DNA from: Hyphomicrobiaceae bacterium
Lineage (GTDB): Bacteria > Pseudomonadota > Alphaproteobacteria > Rhizobiales > Hyphomicrobiaceae
Assembly (NCBI GenBank): GCA_013214245.1
Contig: JABSQE010000029.1
Span: 1 to 16,742, forward strand
Length of the DNA: 16,742 nucleotides
Direction of reading: 5' to 3'
The position numbers and the translations under genes were made by a program. The notes beneath the pieces are model-generated. The model saw only the letters and a program-made list of their open reading frames with translations. It ran no database searches and was not told where the DNA came from. Of this stretch, positions 7,610 through 15,425 are shown one piece after another; position 1 is the first letter of the stretch, and the number at the start of each line of letters is the position of its first letter.

Positions 7610-8955
7610 TGTAGAACATCCTTCAAATGATCAACGTAAGTTTCACATTCAATTGCTGTGTTGGTCTCTGTCGCAGCAACGATTATTAGATCAGAAAGCT
7701 CAGGTTTATCTGGCTCGAGGCGTGATACAGGCACACCACATAAGATCCTACGTTTCGCTAACGTTTCAACAACGTCATTAGCATCCTTATTTGTTATACG
7801 GATAGTAAACTCGTTGAAAAAAGCTCTATTCAAAACCTCCACGCCTTCAATTTCAGCCATGGAATCGGCTAATGTAATGGCGTTCGCATGATTCACTTCG
7901 GATAATCTTTTCAATCCGCACTGTCCGAGCAATGATAGGTGTATCGTGAATGCTAATGCGCAAAGCCCTGAGTTTGTGCAGATATTACTAGTCGCTTTTT
8001 CTCGCCTGATGTGTTGCTCTCGTGTCGAGAGAGTTAGTACAAAACCGCGTCGACCTTCAGCATCAAGTGTTTCACCGCAAATACGCCCGGGCATATGCCT
8101 CACATGCCTTAAATGGGCGGCAAGCAAGCCAACATGGGGGCCACCAAAGTTGAGTCCATTACCGATTGACTGTCCTTCAGCTGCAACAATGTCCGCCCCC
8201 ATTGAACCAGGTGATTGTAACAGTCCCAATGCAATTATTTCTGTTACAACAACTACTAAAAGTGCGCCAGCAGAATGAGCTGCACTCGCAATTGGTGCAA
8301 GGTCACGGATATGACCATAAAAGTCAGGGAATTGAACCACGATACATGATGTATCATCATCAATTTCTTGAATAAGTTCCTCATGACCAATGGGGTTTGG
8401 AACCAAAGTAGCACATTTTGCACCGCTGTAATGCGCTAATGTCTTTATAAGTTCTCGATAGTGTGGATGCAAATTACCAGAAACTATCACCTTATTTCGT
8501 TTGGTAATCCGATTGGCCATTAAAACTGCCTCAGCGGAGGCCGTTGAGCCGTCGTACATCGAAGCATTAGCTATTTCCATGCCTGTTAGCATAGTCACTT
8601 GTGTTTGAAACTCGAATAGTGCTTGAAGTGTTCCCTGAGATATTTCCGGTTGATAAGGTGTGTAGGATGTCAAGAATTCGGAGCGCTGTATCAAGTGATC
8701 AACTGTAGCCGGAACATGATGATGGTATATGCCGCAACCAACAAAAGATGGCAAGCTATTTGCTGGCATAGAAGCTCCTGCAAAGGAATTCATTTCCTGC
8801 TGAACTTCAAATTCGCTTTTTGCTAGCGGTAAATTCACTAAGTCGCGAAGGTATTTGTCAGGTGGAACGTCAGCGAATAATTCACTTACATCATTAACAC
8901 CAATGCGTTCAAGCATCGCATTACGATCCTGAGAAGTTAAAGGTAGATAGCGCAT
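7606..8955 (-). CDS. gcvPA: glycine dehydrogenase (decarboxylating) subunit 1, P-protein N-terminal half
   Basis: This 449-residue protein is the N-terminal half of the split P-protein and pairs with GcvPB. Family segments seen are FVGCGIYHHHVPATVDHL (about 71-88), TSYTPYQPEISQGTLQALFE (95-114), NASMYDGSTASAEA (130-143), and SIGNGLNFGGPHVG followed by MPGRICGETLDAEGRRGFVL in the middle. Its start overlaps the gcvH stop as TAATG and its end overlaps gcvPB as ATGA, so the three genes are tightly packed. Length is normal for the split form, about 450 residues. No missing segment or frameshift is seen. Confidence 0.96.
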   Translation of the reverse strand: MRYLPLTSQDRNAMLERIGVNDVSELFADVPPDKYLRDLVNLPLAKSEFEVQQEMNSFAGASMPANSLPSFVGCGIYHHHVPATVDHLIQRSEFLTSYTPYQPEISQGTLQALFEFQTQVTMLTGMEIANASMYDGSTASAEAVLMANRITKRNKVIVSGNLHPHYRELIKTLAHYSGAKCATLVPNPIGHEELIQEIDDDTSCIVVQFPDFYGHIRDLAPIASAAHSAGALLVVVVTEIIALGLLQSPGSMGADIVAAEGQSIGNGLNFGGPHVGLLAAHLRHVRHMPGRICGETLDAEGRRGFVLTLSTREQHIRREKATSNICTNSGLCALAFTIHLSLLGQCGLKRLSEVNHANAITLADSMAEIEGVEVLNRAFFNEFTIRITNKDANDVVETLAKRRILCGVPVSRLEPDKPELSDLIIVAATETNTAIECETYVDHLKDVLQ

Positions 8956-9332
8956 TAGATGCTCTCTGCAATAAATTTTTCATAATCGGTACGAGACATT
9001 AAAATTGTAAGCTGATCTGGTTTGATAATCTTCAGTTTGAAAAACCAAGCTGCACCCTCCGCATCCTCATTAACAAGGGCAGGGTTGCTTTCCAAAACAG
9101 TATTCACCTCAAGTATCAAACCATCAATCGGGGAATAAATTTCACTCGCCGCTTTCACACTTTCTACGACTGCTACGGCTTCGCCAGCTTTGAAATGTTG
9201 GCCGATCTCAGGACCTTCAACAAAGACAACATCTCCCAGCTCTTTTTGAGCATGCAATGTTATACCAACGGTGGCAGTATCTCCACTTACTCGCAAATAT
9301 TCATGATCTTTTGAGAAATATTCTTGCGCCAT
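8955..9332 (-). CDS. gcvH: glycine cleavage system H protein, lipoyl carrier
   Basis: GcvH carries the aminomethyl group from the P-protein to the T-protein on a swinging lipoyl arm. The protein has 125 residues, the usual size, opening MAQEYFSKDHEYLRVSGD. The lipoylation site is visible as VVESVKAASEIYSPIDG, with K60 the modified lysine. LGDVVFVEGPEIG (32-44) is also typical. The gene lies 91 bp after gcvT, a small gap with its own ribosome binding site (AGAGG, 12 bases before the ATG), and overlaps gcvPA by one base. The protein depends on lipoylation enzymes that are not in this window. Confidence 0.96.
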   Translation of the reverse strand: MAQEYFSKDHEYLRVSGDTATVGITLHAQKELGDVVFVEGPEIGQHFKAGEAVAVVESVKAASEIYSPIDGLILEVNTVLESNPALVNEDAEGAAWFFKLKIIKPDQLTILMSRTDYEKFIAESI

Positions 9333-9423
9333 GATACCTACATTCCTCTGTGACGTAAAAGTGGTGCACCAAGCATGAACTGTAAAACGATCAATATCTT
9401 AGTGAAACTAACTGAAGTATAAT

Positions 9424-10566
9424 TTAACGCTTGTAGCGGTGATGAACAAATGGTAAAGACGTTATTACTGCAGGACAGTTTCTACCTCGTATTCTAAGCA
9501 TAATATTAGTACCTATTTTTGCACTAGCTGTTAGAACATATCCCATTGCTATAGGGCCATTTACGCTAGGTCCGAAGCCTCCAGATGTTACGTGACCAAT
9601 ATGGTTTCCATACATATCACTAATTTCGGTTCCTTCTCGGGCCAGTATTTTTTCTGCGGGCTTAATACCTACACGTTTTCGAAACGGTCCATTTCTTAAC
9701 TCACTAAGAATTCGCTGATCGCCAAGAAAACCACCACTATTTCTGCGACTTTTCTGAATAGACCATGTTAAGCAAGCTTCTATAGGAGATGTTTTTTCGT
9801 CAATATCATGACCATAAAGACAAAGTCCAGCTTCTAGACGCAGACAATTACGAGCACCTAACCCTACTGGTTTTACCCGGGTATCGCTCAGTAAACTTTT
9901 CCAAATTTCGCCAGCCTTGCTCAATGGAACAAGCATTTCAAATCCATCTTCGCCGGTATATCCGGAGCGTCCTACCTGAACCTGGGTATCGGCAATTGTT
10001 CGCATGGCGACACTCATGAAAGGCATATCTTTGGCGCGTGTATCATGATAAGTAAGCACCTCTGATGATGCCGGTCCCTGAATTGCTAAGAGCACATAAC
10101 CTTTTTGAGGCTGCAAGCTAACATTCTTGGGTAAATAAGATGAAATGTGTGCGAAATCTTGATCTTTTCGCGATGCGTTAACTACTATGATAAGCTTACC
10201 TTCATTCTCTAAATCGATTGGTCGGGCAATTATTAGATCATCTAGTATCCCACCATTAACATTAGTTAACTGAGTGTATCGTTGGCAACCAGGGGCAAGA
10301 GAACGAACTTCTGAGGGTACAAGCAACTCAAGTGCCTGAGCAACGCTGTCGTACGACCGATTTTTATCAAGTAAATGTGCGACGCCCATGTGGCTAATAT
10401 CGAAAAGTCCGGCATTTTCTCGTGTCCATTTGTGTTCTTCAAGAATGCCACTATTATAATGCAAAGGCATCTCATAACCAGAAAATGGTATAAACTTTGC
10501 GCCAGCAAAAACATGGTGAGAATAAAGCGGAGTGCGCTTCAGCGGGGCATTGGACAGATGAGTCAT
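9424..10566 (-). CDS. gcvT: aminomethyltransferase, glycine cleavage T protein
   Basis: GcvT takes the aminomethyl group from GcvH and transfers it to tetrahydrofolate, releasing ammonia. The 380-residue protein shows FDISHMG at 55-61, GGILDDLI (105-112, with the conserved acidic residues), AIQGP at 161-165, RSGYTGEDGFEM at 200-211 and, in the middle, GLGARNCLRLEAGL. The C-terminal barrel contains GHVTSGGFGPS and AMGYV as usual. It is the first gene of the operon and begins 52 bases after the riboswitch. AGGAA (10577-10573), six bases before the ATG, is the ribosome binding site and probably the target of riboswitch control. Nothing appears to be missing. Confidence 0.96.
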   Translation of the reverse strand: MTHLSNAPLKRTPLYSHHVFAGAKFIPFSGYEMPLHYNSGILEEHKWTRENAGLFDISHMGVAHLLDKNRSYDSVAQALELLVPSEVRSLAPGCQRYTQLTNVNGGILDDLIIARPIDLENEGKLIIVVNASRKDQDFAHISSYLPKNVSLQPQKGYVLLAIQGPASSEVLTYHDTRAKDMPFMSVAMRTIADTQVQVGRSGYTGEDGFEMLVPLSKAGEIWKSLLSDTRVKPVGLGARNCLRLEAGLCLYGHDIDEKTSPIEACLTWSIQKSRRNSGGFLGDQRILSELRNGPFRKRVGIKPAEKILAREGTEISDMYGNHIGHVTSGGFGPSVNGPIAMGYVLTASAKIGTNIMLRIRGRNCPAVITSLPFVHHRYKR

Positions 10567-10617
10567 TATATGTTCCTGTTGACAAAGTAGCAGTCCTACG
10601 CATTACTAAGACGGCCT

Positions 10618-10853
10618 GACCCCCTCTGTCACGGTAACCTGAGAGATTTGTACAGTTTGCGTAATGCGCAAAACCTGCTTTGACCCCATCGGTGGATATT
10701 GTGATTAATCACATTTATCTCTTTCCAGAGTGCTATCTGCTAATACGGTCCGTTTGCCTGAGAGTTTCCGGGGCGGTTGCTCCTTCGGCGCCGTAATGAC
10801 TGTTAAATAGGCTTCAGTCATACGTCTCTCCCGCGAGCGTCAACTAGCAGATA
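10618..10853 (-). promoter_or_regulatory. tandem glycine riboswitch controlling the gcv operon
   Basis: Two glycine aptamers lie head to tail in the gcvT leader, read on the minus strand. Aptamer 1 (about 10843-10743) contains the conserved GCCGAAGGAGCAA (10789-10777 region) and CTCTCAGGCAAA (10764-10753) followed by CGGACCG. Aptamer 2 (10730-10624) is closed by CTCTG/CAGAG and contains CCGATGGGGTCAAAGC (10692-10677), a TGTGATTAATCACA hairpin, and CTCTCAGG (10645-10638) followed by GTGACAGAGGGGG. A 9-bp perfect pairing, TATCTGCTA (10853-10845) with TAGCAGATA (10742-10734), joins the 5' leader to the linker between aptamers. Glycine binding normally turns such operons on. The short distance to the gcvT ribosome binding site and the lack of a terminator hairpin suggest control of translation initiation, which is inference. 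Confidence 0.96.
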
Positions 10854-10854
10854 A

Positions 10855-10883
10855 TGCTTACTTGGCTAATCCACTTATGTCAA
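10855..10883 (-). promoter_or_regulatory. candidate promoter of the gcv operon
   Basis: A perfect TTGACA (-35) occupies 10883-10878 on the minus strand. At the normal 17-base spacing the -10 would be TAAGCA (10860-10855), a weak match; CATTAT a few bases on is closer to consensus but too far. A start point from either would fall around 10848 or later and would cut into the 9-bp leader-linker helix beginning at 10853, so the real promoter may lie further upstream. Confidence 0.35.
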
Positions 10884-11748
10884 CAGGGTCATGTATGATT
10901 GGTCGAATGTGTAGAAAATGGTAATTTTTGACTTTACGTTGTAAGTCAAGTGTAGTTCTATTAAAGTTTAGATAGAAGCTTCTAGTTTGAATGCCTAGTT
11001 CCTTCTTTTATCTTGAACGTCATTAATAAATAAGCTTCATTTATTTTGTGAAGACAACAAAATAAACACTTAAGATGTGCGATAAGAATGAACAATATCG
11101 TTCAAAAGTTATAGGGTCTAGAGAATATTTTGTAATTTTTTTTTGTTTGCACTGATATCTCCACTTATATCTAGACACAAAGCCCCCCCTCACTGTAATG
11201 CTAAATAAATGTGTACAGCTTTTATATTCGCTTAAGGATTATGATATAGAGATATCATTCATACATGAGATGAAAATAAATTTCTTTTGCATGGGGTCTA
11301 CGAACAATAGTACTGGATTAGGAAATTTCGATTTAGGTATTAGCACAGTTAAACCTTATGTTGGCTGCTAACAATCAGTTTGAAAAGCTTAAAAGCGTGT
11401 GTGATGTTTATTTAAGAAATTAGTTTTTTTGCTTAAGCTCGCAAATCCCTGCACTTGTGAGTATAATATGAGTTTTGTCACGTTAAGTAATTGGTGATAT
11501 TGCAAGCTAAATACATGTTTACAAGAGTAATTTGCAAATAATAAGTTTAACATGTGAGAGAGATTTCATCTTTCTGTAGTAATGAACTAAGTATTTGCTT
11601 TAAAGATTATGCTAGTTTGAAATGAGAGTGCATAATGCATTTTATAGGTTCGTGTCCCGTTACATACTTTCACAGTAAGTTTCTTGCACACCTTCACATT
11701 TTGTCACTCAGCAATAACTATTTGACATAACTCAATGGAAGACTAAAT
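10884..11748. other. 865-bp gap without an intact gene
   Basis: This AT-rich stretch between the divergent gcv operon and the thioredoxin gene has no ORF over about 35 codons that looks like protein. In some relatives xthA lies upstream of this thioredoxin gene, but no XthA motif could be read. Visible structure is limited to a 12-base palindrome, TAGAAGCTTCTA at 10973-10984, a 10-bp AT-only-rich stem-loop at 11040-11066, and TGCAT-A-ATGCA at 11629-11639. The thioredoxin promoter should lie near the right end; no clear consensus was found. Confidence 0.5.
11040..11066. repeat. 10-bp inverted repeat with a 7-base loop
   Basis: TTTATTTTGT, the loop GAAGACA and ACAAAATAAA form a perfect 10-bp stem in the gap left of the thioredoxin gene. 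No T-tract follows and no gene ends nearby, so it is not an obvious terminator. It may be what is left of an older gene boundary or a chance structure in AT-rich DNA. Confidence 0.35.
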
Positions 11749-12660
11749 ATGAGTGTCATTATAAACAATAATAACACCACTAAAATAGGTTCAGATTTGG
11801 TCAAAGATACTAGTACGTCAGCTTTCACCAAAGATGTTATTGAAGCATCACATGATCGCTTGATAATTGTAGACTTTTGGGCTAGTTGGTGTGCTCCTTG
11901 CAAGCAACTAGCTCCGCTACTTGAAAAGATAGTCGCTAGTTATAAAGAAAAGGTAAGTCTACTCAAATTAAACATTGACGAACACCCGGCTATTGCGGGG
12001 CAGCTGCGCATTCAGTCCCTACCTACAGTTTATGCTTTTCGCGACGGGCGACCGATCGATGGTTTTATGGGCTTGCAATCAGAGAGTGCAATACGTGAAT
12101 TTATAGACCGTTCAATTGGACCAGACATGCAATCCGACCTGGAAAACACATTAGCACGTGCTGAACAAGCCTTAGAGTCTAGCGATTTGAAAAATGCGGC
12201 CGAGATTTACGCTTCAGTTTTGCAAACTGACCCTCACAATTCTCACGCTCTGGCCGGTCTTGCTAATTGTTATTTGAAAAGCGGTGATAGAAACCGCGCC
12301 CAACAAACAATCGCGTTGATCCCACCGGAGAAGCAAAATACACCATGTGTGGCTCGCGTTGTTGCAACACTGAAACTTACAGAACAAGCCGCTGAGGCAA
12401 AAGATTTAGACTCTCTAGAGGCTCGTTTGAAGGCTGATCCTTCTGATTACGAAGCGCGACTTGAATTAGCAATAGTTTCTGCAGCAAATGGTGATAAGGA
12501 AAGAGCAGTTACAGAGCTCTTAGAACTCTACTGCCGTGACCGTGATTGGAATCAGGATGCTGCTCGAAAACAACTTGTTCAGTTCTTCGAGGCGTGGGGA
12601 CCAAAAGATCCGCATACGCTTGATGGCCGCAAACGATTATCTTCACTAATGTTCGCTTAA
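11749..12660 (+). CDS. cnoX: CnoX/YbbN-like thioredoxin with TPR domain
   Basis: The 303-residue protein has an N-terminal thioredoxin domain (about 20-112) with the active site WCAPC, cysteines 48 and 51, and the family cis-proline segment SLPTVYAFRDGRPIDGFMG. From about residue 117 a helical region with TPR-like repeats follows (AAEIYASVLQTDPHNSHALA near 157-176). CnoX proteins act as redox-linked holdases that hand clients to GroEL or DnaK. E. coli CnoX has SxxC and no reductase activity; the intact CxxC here suggests a redox-active version. GGAAGA seven bases before the ATG is a fair ribosome binding site. A LON-domain gene follows after 25 bp, so the genes probably share a transcript. 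The family is sure; the chaperone role is inferred from architecture. Confidence 0.9.
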   Translation: MSVIINNNNTTKIGSDLVKDTSTSAFTKDVIEASHDRLIIVDFWASWCAPCKQLAPLLEKIVASYKEKVSLLKLNIDEHPAIAGQLRIQSLPTVYAFRDGRPIDGFMGLQSESAIREFIDRSIGPDMQSDLENTLARAEQALESSDLKNAAEIYASVLQTDPHNSHALAGLANCYLKSGDRNRAQQTIALIPPEKQNTPCVARVVATLKLTEQAAEAKDLDSLEARLKADPSDYEARLELAIVSAANGDKERAVTELLELYCRDRDWNQDAARKQLVQFFEAWGPKDPHTLDGRKRLSSLMFA

Positions 12661-12685
12661 TGGAACCAATCAAAGAGACCTTGGA

Positions 12686-13363
12686 ATGCCAATTTCTGAT
12701 TACAGACATACGAACGATCTGACCCATAAGATCCCTGTTTTTCCGTTAAGCGGAGTTATATTACTACCGAGGGCAACTCTGCCGCTTAATGTGTTTGAGC
12801 CGCGCTACTTGGCTATGATCGACTCGGTTATTTCGAGTCATCGCATGCTAGGTGTTGTGCAACCACGAATTACAGATAGTAATACAGAAAACTCCAAGGA
12901 TAGTAACGTGTTGCTAAAACCGGTTGGGTGTGCTGGCAGGGTAACTAGCTTTCAAGAACTCGATGATGGCAGAATAGGAATATCTCTGACCGGTGTAGCG
13001 AGATTTAAACTTATTGATGAACATTCTGATAGAGATCCGTTCCGTACATTTAAAGTCAGTTACGATAATTATGCAGATGATCTAATAGCTAGTTACGGTG
13101 AAGAGCATGTTGATCGTGAACAACTTCTTGATGTTCTGAAACGTTATCTCGAGGCAAGGAATCTCCAAGCTGATTGGAGAGCTATTGAAGCAGCGCCGAC
13201 TGAGCTTCTGGTGAATGCACTTTCTACTATAAGCCCTTTTGGTCCGGAAGAGAAGCAAGCATTACTTGAAGCACAAAATTTACAACAGCGTGCCCAGATA
13301 TTAGCTACTCTTGCTACTATGGAGTTGGCATCGGATTATCAGTCCGGAGGTAGTTTGCAATAG
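12686..13363 (+). CDS. LON substrate-binding-domain protein (no protease domain)
   Basis: The 225-residue protein covers only the N-terminal LON domain, the PUA-like substrate-binding part of Lon protease. Seen: IPVFPLSGVILLPRATLPLN (16-35) running into VFEPRYLAMIDS, then GVVQPR, and a second strand set GCAGRVTSFQELDDGRIGIS before LTGVARFKL. There is no AAA+ or Ser-Lys peptidase domain, which is normal for this stand-alone family. Its biochemical role is not established. It lies between the CnoX-like gene and the Trm112-family gene, an arrangement common in alphaproteobacteria, and its stop overlaps the start of the latter by one base (TAGTG). Nothing suggests truncation, because relatives have about the same length. 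Confidence 0.92.
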   Translation: MPISDYRHTNDLTHKIPVFPLSGVILLPRATLPLNVFEPRYLAMIDSVISSHRMLGVVQPRITDSNTENSKDSNVLLKPVGCAGRVTSFQELDDGRIGISLTGVARFKLIDEHSDRDPFRTFKVSYDNYADDLIASYGEEHVDREQLLDVLKRYLEARNLQADWRAIEAAPTELLVNALSTISPFGPEEKQALLEAQNLQQRAQILATLATMELASDYQSGGSLQ

Positions 13364-13617
13364 TGGCAAGTGATGTTATAAGACCACAAAGCAAATCGTG
13401 CTGCGCAGTTAGTATCGAATGTGTAGGGCAAAAAAAAGCTATAGACAGGCATTTGTTAGATTTGCTCGTATGTCCCATAACAAAGTCCTCTCTAGAGTAT
13501 AACGCTGATAGATCTGAACTAATAAGTTGGCACGCACAATTGGCATTCCCTATAGTTGATGGAATTCCTTTACTAGTGAGAGAAGCATCGCGCGTGCTTA
13601 CCGATAACGATATTTAA
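13363..13617 (+). CDS. Trm112 family protein
   Basis: The 84-residue protein ends in a Trm112/YcaR-type domain: LLDLLVCPITKSSLEYN from about residue 32, then AFPIVDGIPLLVREASR. In other organisms Trm112 is a small zinc-binding partner that activates methyltransferases; bacterial members are mostly uncharacterised. The usual CPxC is here CPIT, so only one cysteine of the pair remains, which is not rare in bacteria. The start is a GTG overlapping the LON-gene stop, with GGAGG at 13346-13350, 12 bases upstream. The first 30 residues, with a CC pair, exceed the common 55-65-residue form, but no later in-frame start codon was found that would restore that length. An A8 run lies at about 13430-13437. 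Confidence 0.88.
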   Translation: MASDVIRPQSKSCCAVSIECVGQKKAIDRHLLDLLVCPITKSSLEYNADRSELISWHAQLAFPIVDGIPLLVREASRVLTDNDI

Positions 13618-14164
13618 CTGCAGGTATTTCTTTTATTAATGCTAAAATAATTGTTTTTAGTCTATTGCCAAGTATTTTCTAGCATCGTTAAATTTAGACA
13701 TTTCACTTTTTTTTCACGTTTGGGTAACTTAATGTTTCGTGTGTATAGCAAGGTGTCTCGGACAGCGAAAAACAATTAGAGACATTCTTTACTAATTTGT
13801 TCTAAAGTTATTTATTTGATTTAATTATTAACTTTTGGTGCGTATTACTCTCCTAAGAAGAGCTTATAAGCTAAGTCAGAAAGGATTAAATCACTTACAT
13901 ATGGGCTTGTGCATAAATTAATAAAAACTTTAATTAAGATGCTGATCCAGAAAGTTGCCTAAACGCTAATATTTATTAAAGAATGGGAACTCTACAGGAG
14001 CGAGGACCTTAATTTATGCGGGTAGATATGCTTTGTATTTTTTTTGAAGTAAGATTTTCGAGGTTAAAAATCATTACTCAGTATTTTGTTATTCTCATTC
14101 ATACCATGTACATTCACACAATCTGAAAGAATTATAAAAGATGCCTTTTACTTGAGTTCTCTCA
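13618..14164. other. part of an 860-bp gap with no recognisable gene
   Basis: This AT-rich spacer follows the Trm112-family gene. In relatives recN often lies beyond bamD on the minus strand, but no RecN Walker motif or other conserved segment could be read in any frame. A weak CTAAAA/TTTTAG pairing at 13642-13660 might end rightward transcription. I see nothing else. Confidence 0.5.
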
Positions 14165-14457
14165 TTGTTTAACATCACATCTCGGATTTAAAATCGAAAG
14201 CTGATCGGCAACTTATTTAGTACAAGTTTAGCTGCTCTTTTGAGATATATTTATTTCAGCGCAGCCATGTAGATTATGTAAAACTTTACTCGATTATAAT
14301 CACAGCAAGATCTAACAATTATAAGCTCTAAAATTTTTTATACTATTTCTAACTGTTACAAACGATAATTAAAATAAGTTTTAATTCATAGATTAAACCA
14401 TATTTACAAAATACCAATAATTAAGAGTAACTTATTAGTTGTGTGCTTTATTACCAT
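14165..14457 (-). pseudogene. bamD: probable degraded bamD (outer-membrane assembly lipoprotein) remnant
   Basis: In alphaproteobacteria bamD commonly follows lpxC on the same strand. Twenty bases after the lpxC stop an ATG (14457) begins MVIKHTTNKLLLIIGIL and then stops, a fair basic-plus-hydrophobic start of a lipoprotein signal but with no lipobox. About 40 codons on, in another frame (from 14338), comes ELIIVRSCCDYNRVKFY, which recalls the BamD first TPR pattern EL(Y)N-x-A...DY-x-x-A-x-x-LF. Further on, KRAAKLVLNKLP and, at 14194-14165, ILNPRCDVKQ recall the RFI-x-L-(H/N)P...DVAY segment. The pieces are in the right order and at roughly the right spacing but in several frames with stops. 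Each match alone is weak; together with position they make a decayed bamD plausible. Confidence 0.35.
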
Positions 14458-14477
14458 CTAATCTTTTAATTTTCGGA

Positions 14478-15425
14478 TCATTTTCCCAAGGCCACAGGTA
14501 GAGCGGTGTCGCTCCAAACATTAAGGCCCATTTCACGATAACGCCTTGGAGCTTCAACGATTGTCCAAGCAGAATTATCTCGAAATAAATCCTGTAATGC
14601 ACGTGCATTTAGACGATGGCCACCCCTAACTGACCGATATTTACATAGCATAGGAAGCCCAGCTAGTGATAAATCGCCTACTGCATCAAGCATTTTATGA
14701 CGAACGAATTCTTGATGGTAGCGTAACCCTCCTTGGTTAATTATCTGATTTTCACCTATTGCAATAGAATTTTCTAATGATGCTCCCAGTGCAAGTCCTA
14801 ATTTCCAGAGTTGCTCAACATCTTGCATAAAACCAAAGGTTCTGGCACGGGAGAGCTCGTTGCGAAAGACACCTGGGTTCATCTCATAGGCAATACGCTG
14901 GCGCCCAATAACTGGAGTATCAAAATCAATTTCAACATCTAAATAAAAACTTGAATAAGGAGTGAGCTCCGCCCAAGAATTTCCATCGTTAACTTTAATG
15001 TGCTTCAAAACCTTAATGAATTTCCGTGACGCATCAAGATATGATAAGCCTACTTCGTCGATGGCGTCAATGAAGTGGGCCGAACTACCATCCATAATGG
15101 GTACTTCTCTGCCATTAATTTCAATATAACAATTATCAATTGCAAGTCCGCGCAAGGCAGCTAGAAGGTGCTCTACTGTTCCTACAGTCACACCGTTCTC
15201 ATCACCTAAAACGGTACATAATGTTAAGTTTTTCACACTTTTGATGTTGCCTGGGATCTCGGATACAATACGACCACAATTGGTAATTATAAAATGATAG
15301 CCCACGTCAGCTTCCGCTGGACGAAGCACTATTCTCACAGGTGCTCCGCTGTGTACTCCTACGCCTGTTAGCTCGACTTCTCGAGCTAATGTTGTTTGTC
15401 TGGCGCCGACAAATGCTTTCGGCAT
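14478..15425 (-). CDS. lpxC: UDP-3-O-acyl-N-acetylglucosamine deacetylase
   Basis: LpxC is the zinc-dependent committed step of lipid A synthesis in the cytoplasm. The 315-residue protein shows LTGVGVHSG at 19-27, TVEHLLAAL at 83-91 with catalytic E85 and zinc ligand H86, IMDGSSAHFIDAI at 110-122, and HKMLDAVGDLSLAG at 243-256, giving H243 and D247 as the other zinc ligands. The catalytic histidine equivalent to E. coli H265 is H270 in VRGGHR. All active-site residues are present, so this cell probably still makes lipid A. ftsZ lies upstream on the same strand, 429 bp away. A GGGG, six bases or so before the ATG, may serve as ribosome binding site. Confidence 0.96.
   Translation of the reverse strand: MPKAFVGARQTTLAREVELTGVGVHSGAPVRIVLRPAEADVGYHFIITNCGRIVSEIPGNIKSVKNLTLCTVLGDENGVTVGTVEHLLAALRGLAIDNCYIEINGREVPIMDGSSAHFIDAIDEVGLSYLDASRKFIKVLKHIKVNDGNSWAELTPYSSFYLDVEIDFDTPVIGRQRIAYEMNPGVFRNELSRARTFGFMQDVEQLWKLGLALGASLENSIAIGENQIINQGGLRYHQEFVRHKMLDAVGDLSLAGLPMLCKYRSVRGGHRLNARALQDLFRDNSAWTIVEAPRRYREMGLNVWSDTALPVALGK

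Noticed and set aside
11270..11371. 33-codon plus-strand ORF beginning MKINFFCMGSTNN
   Set aside because: It has no ribosome binding site, matches no family, and is as long as chance allows in this gap; its MKI start only superficially recalls XthA.
11647..11661. tRNA T-arm-like GGTTCGTGTCCC
   Set aside because: The stem does not close beyond two pairs and no acceptor, D or anticodon arms can be drawn around it.
13754..13784. TGTCTC/GAGACA inverted repeat as a terminator
   Set aside because: The stem is only 6 bp with a loop of about 19 bases, no T-tract follows, and it lies 140 bp from the nearest gene end.
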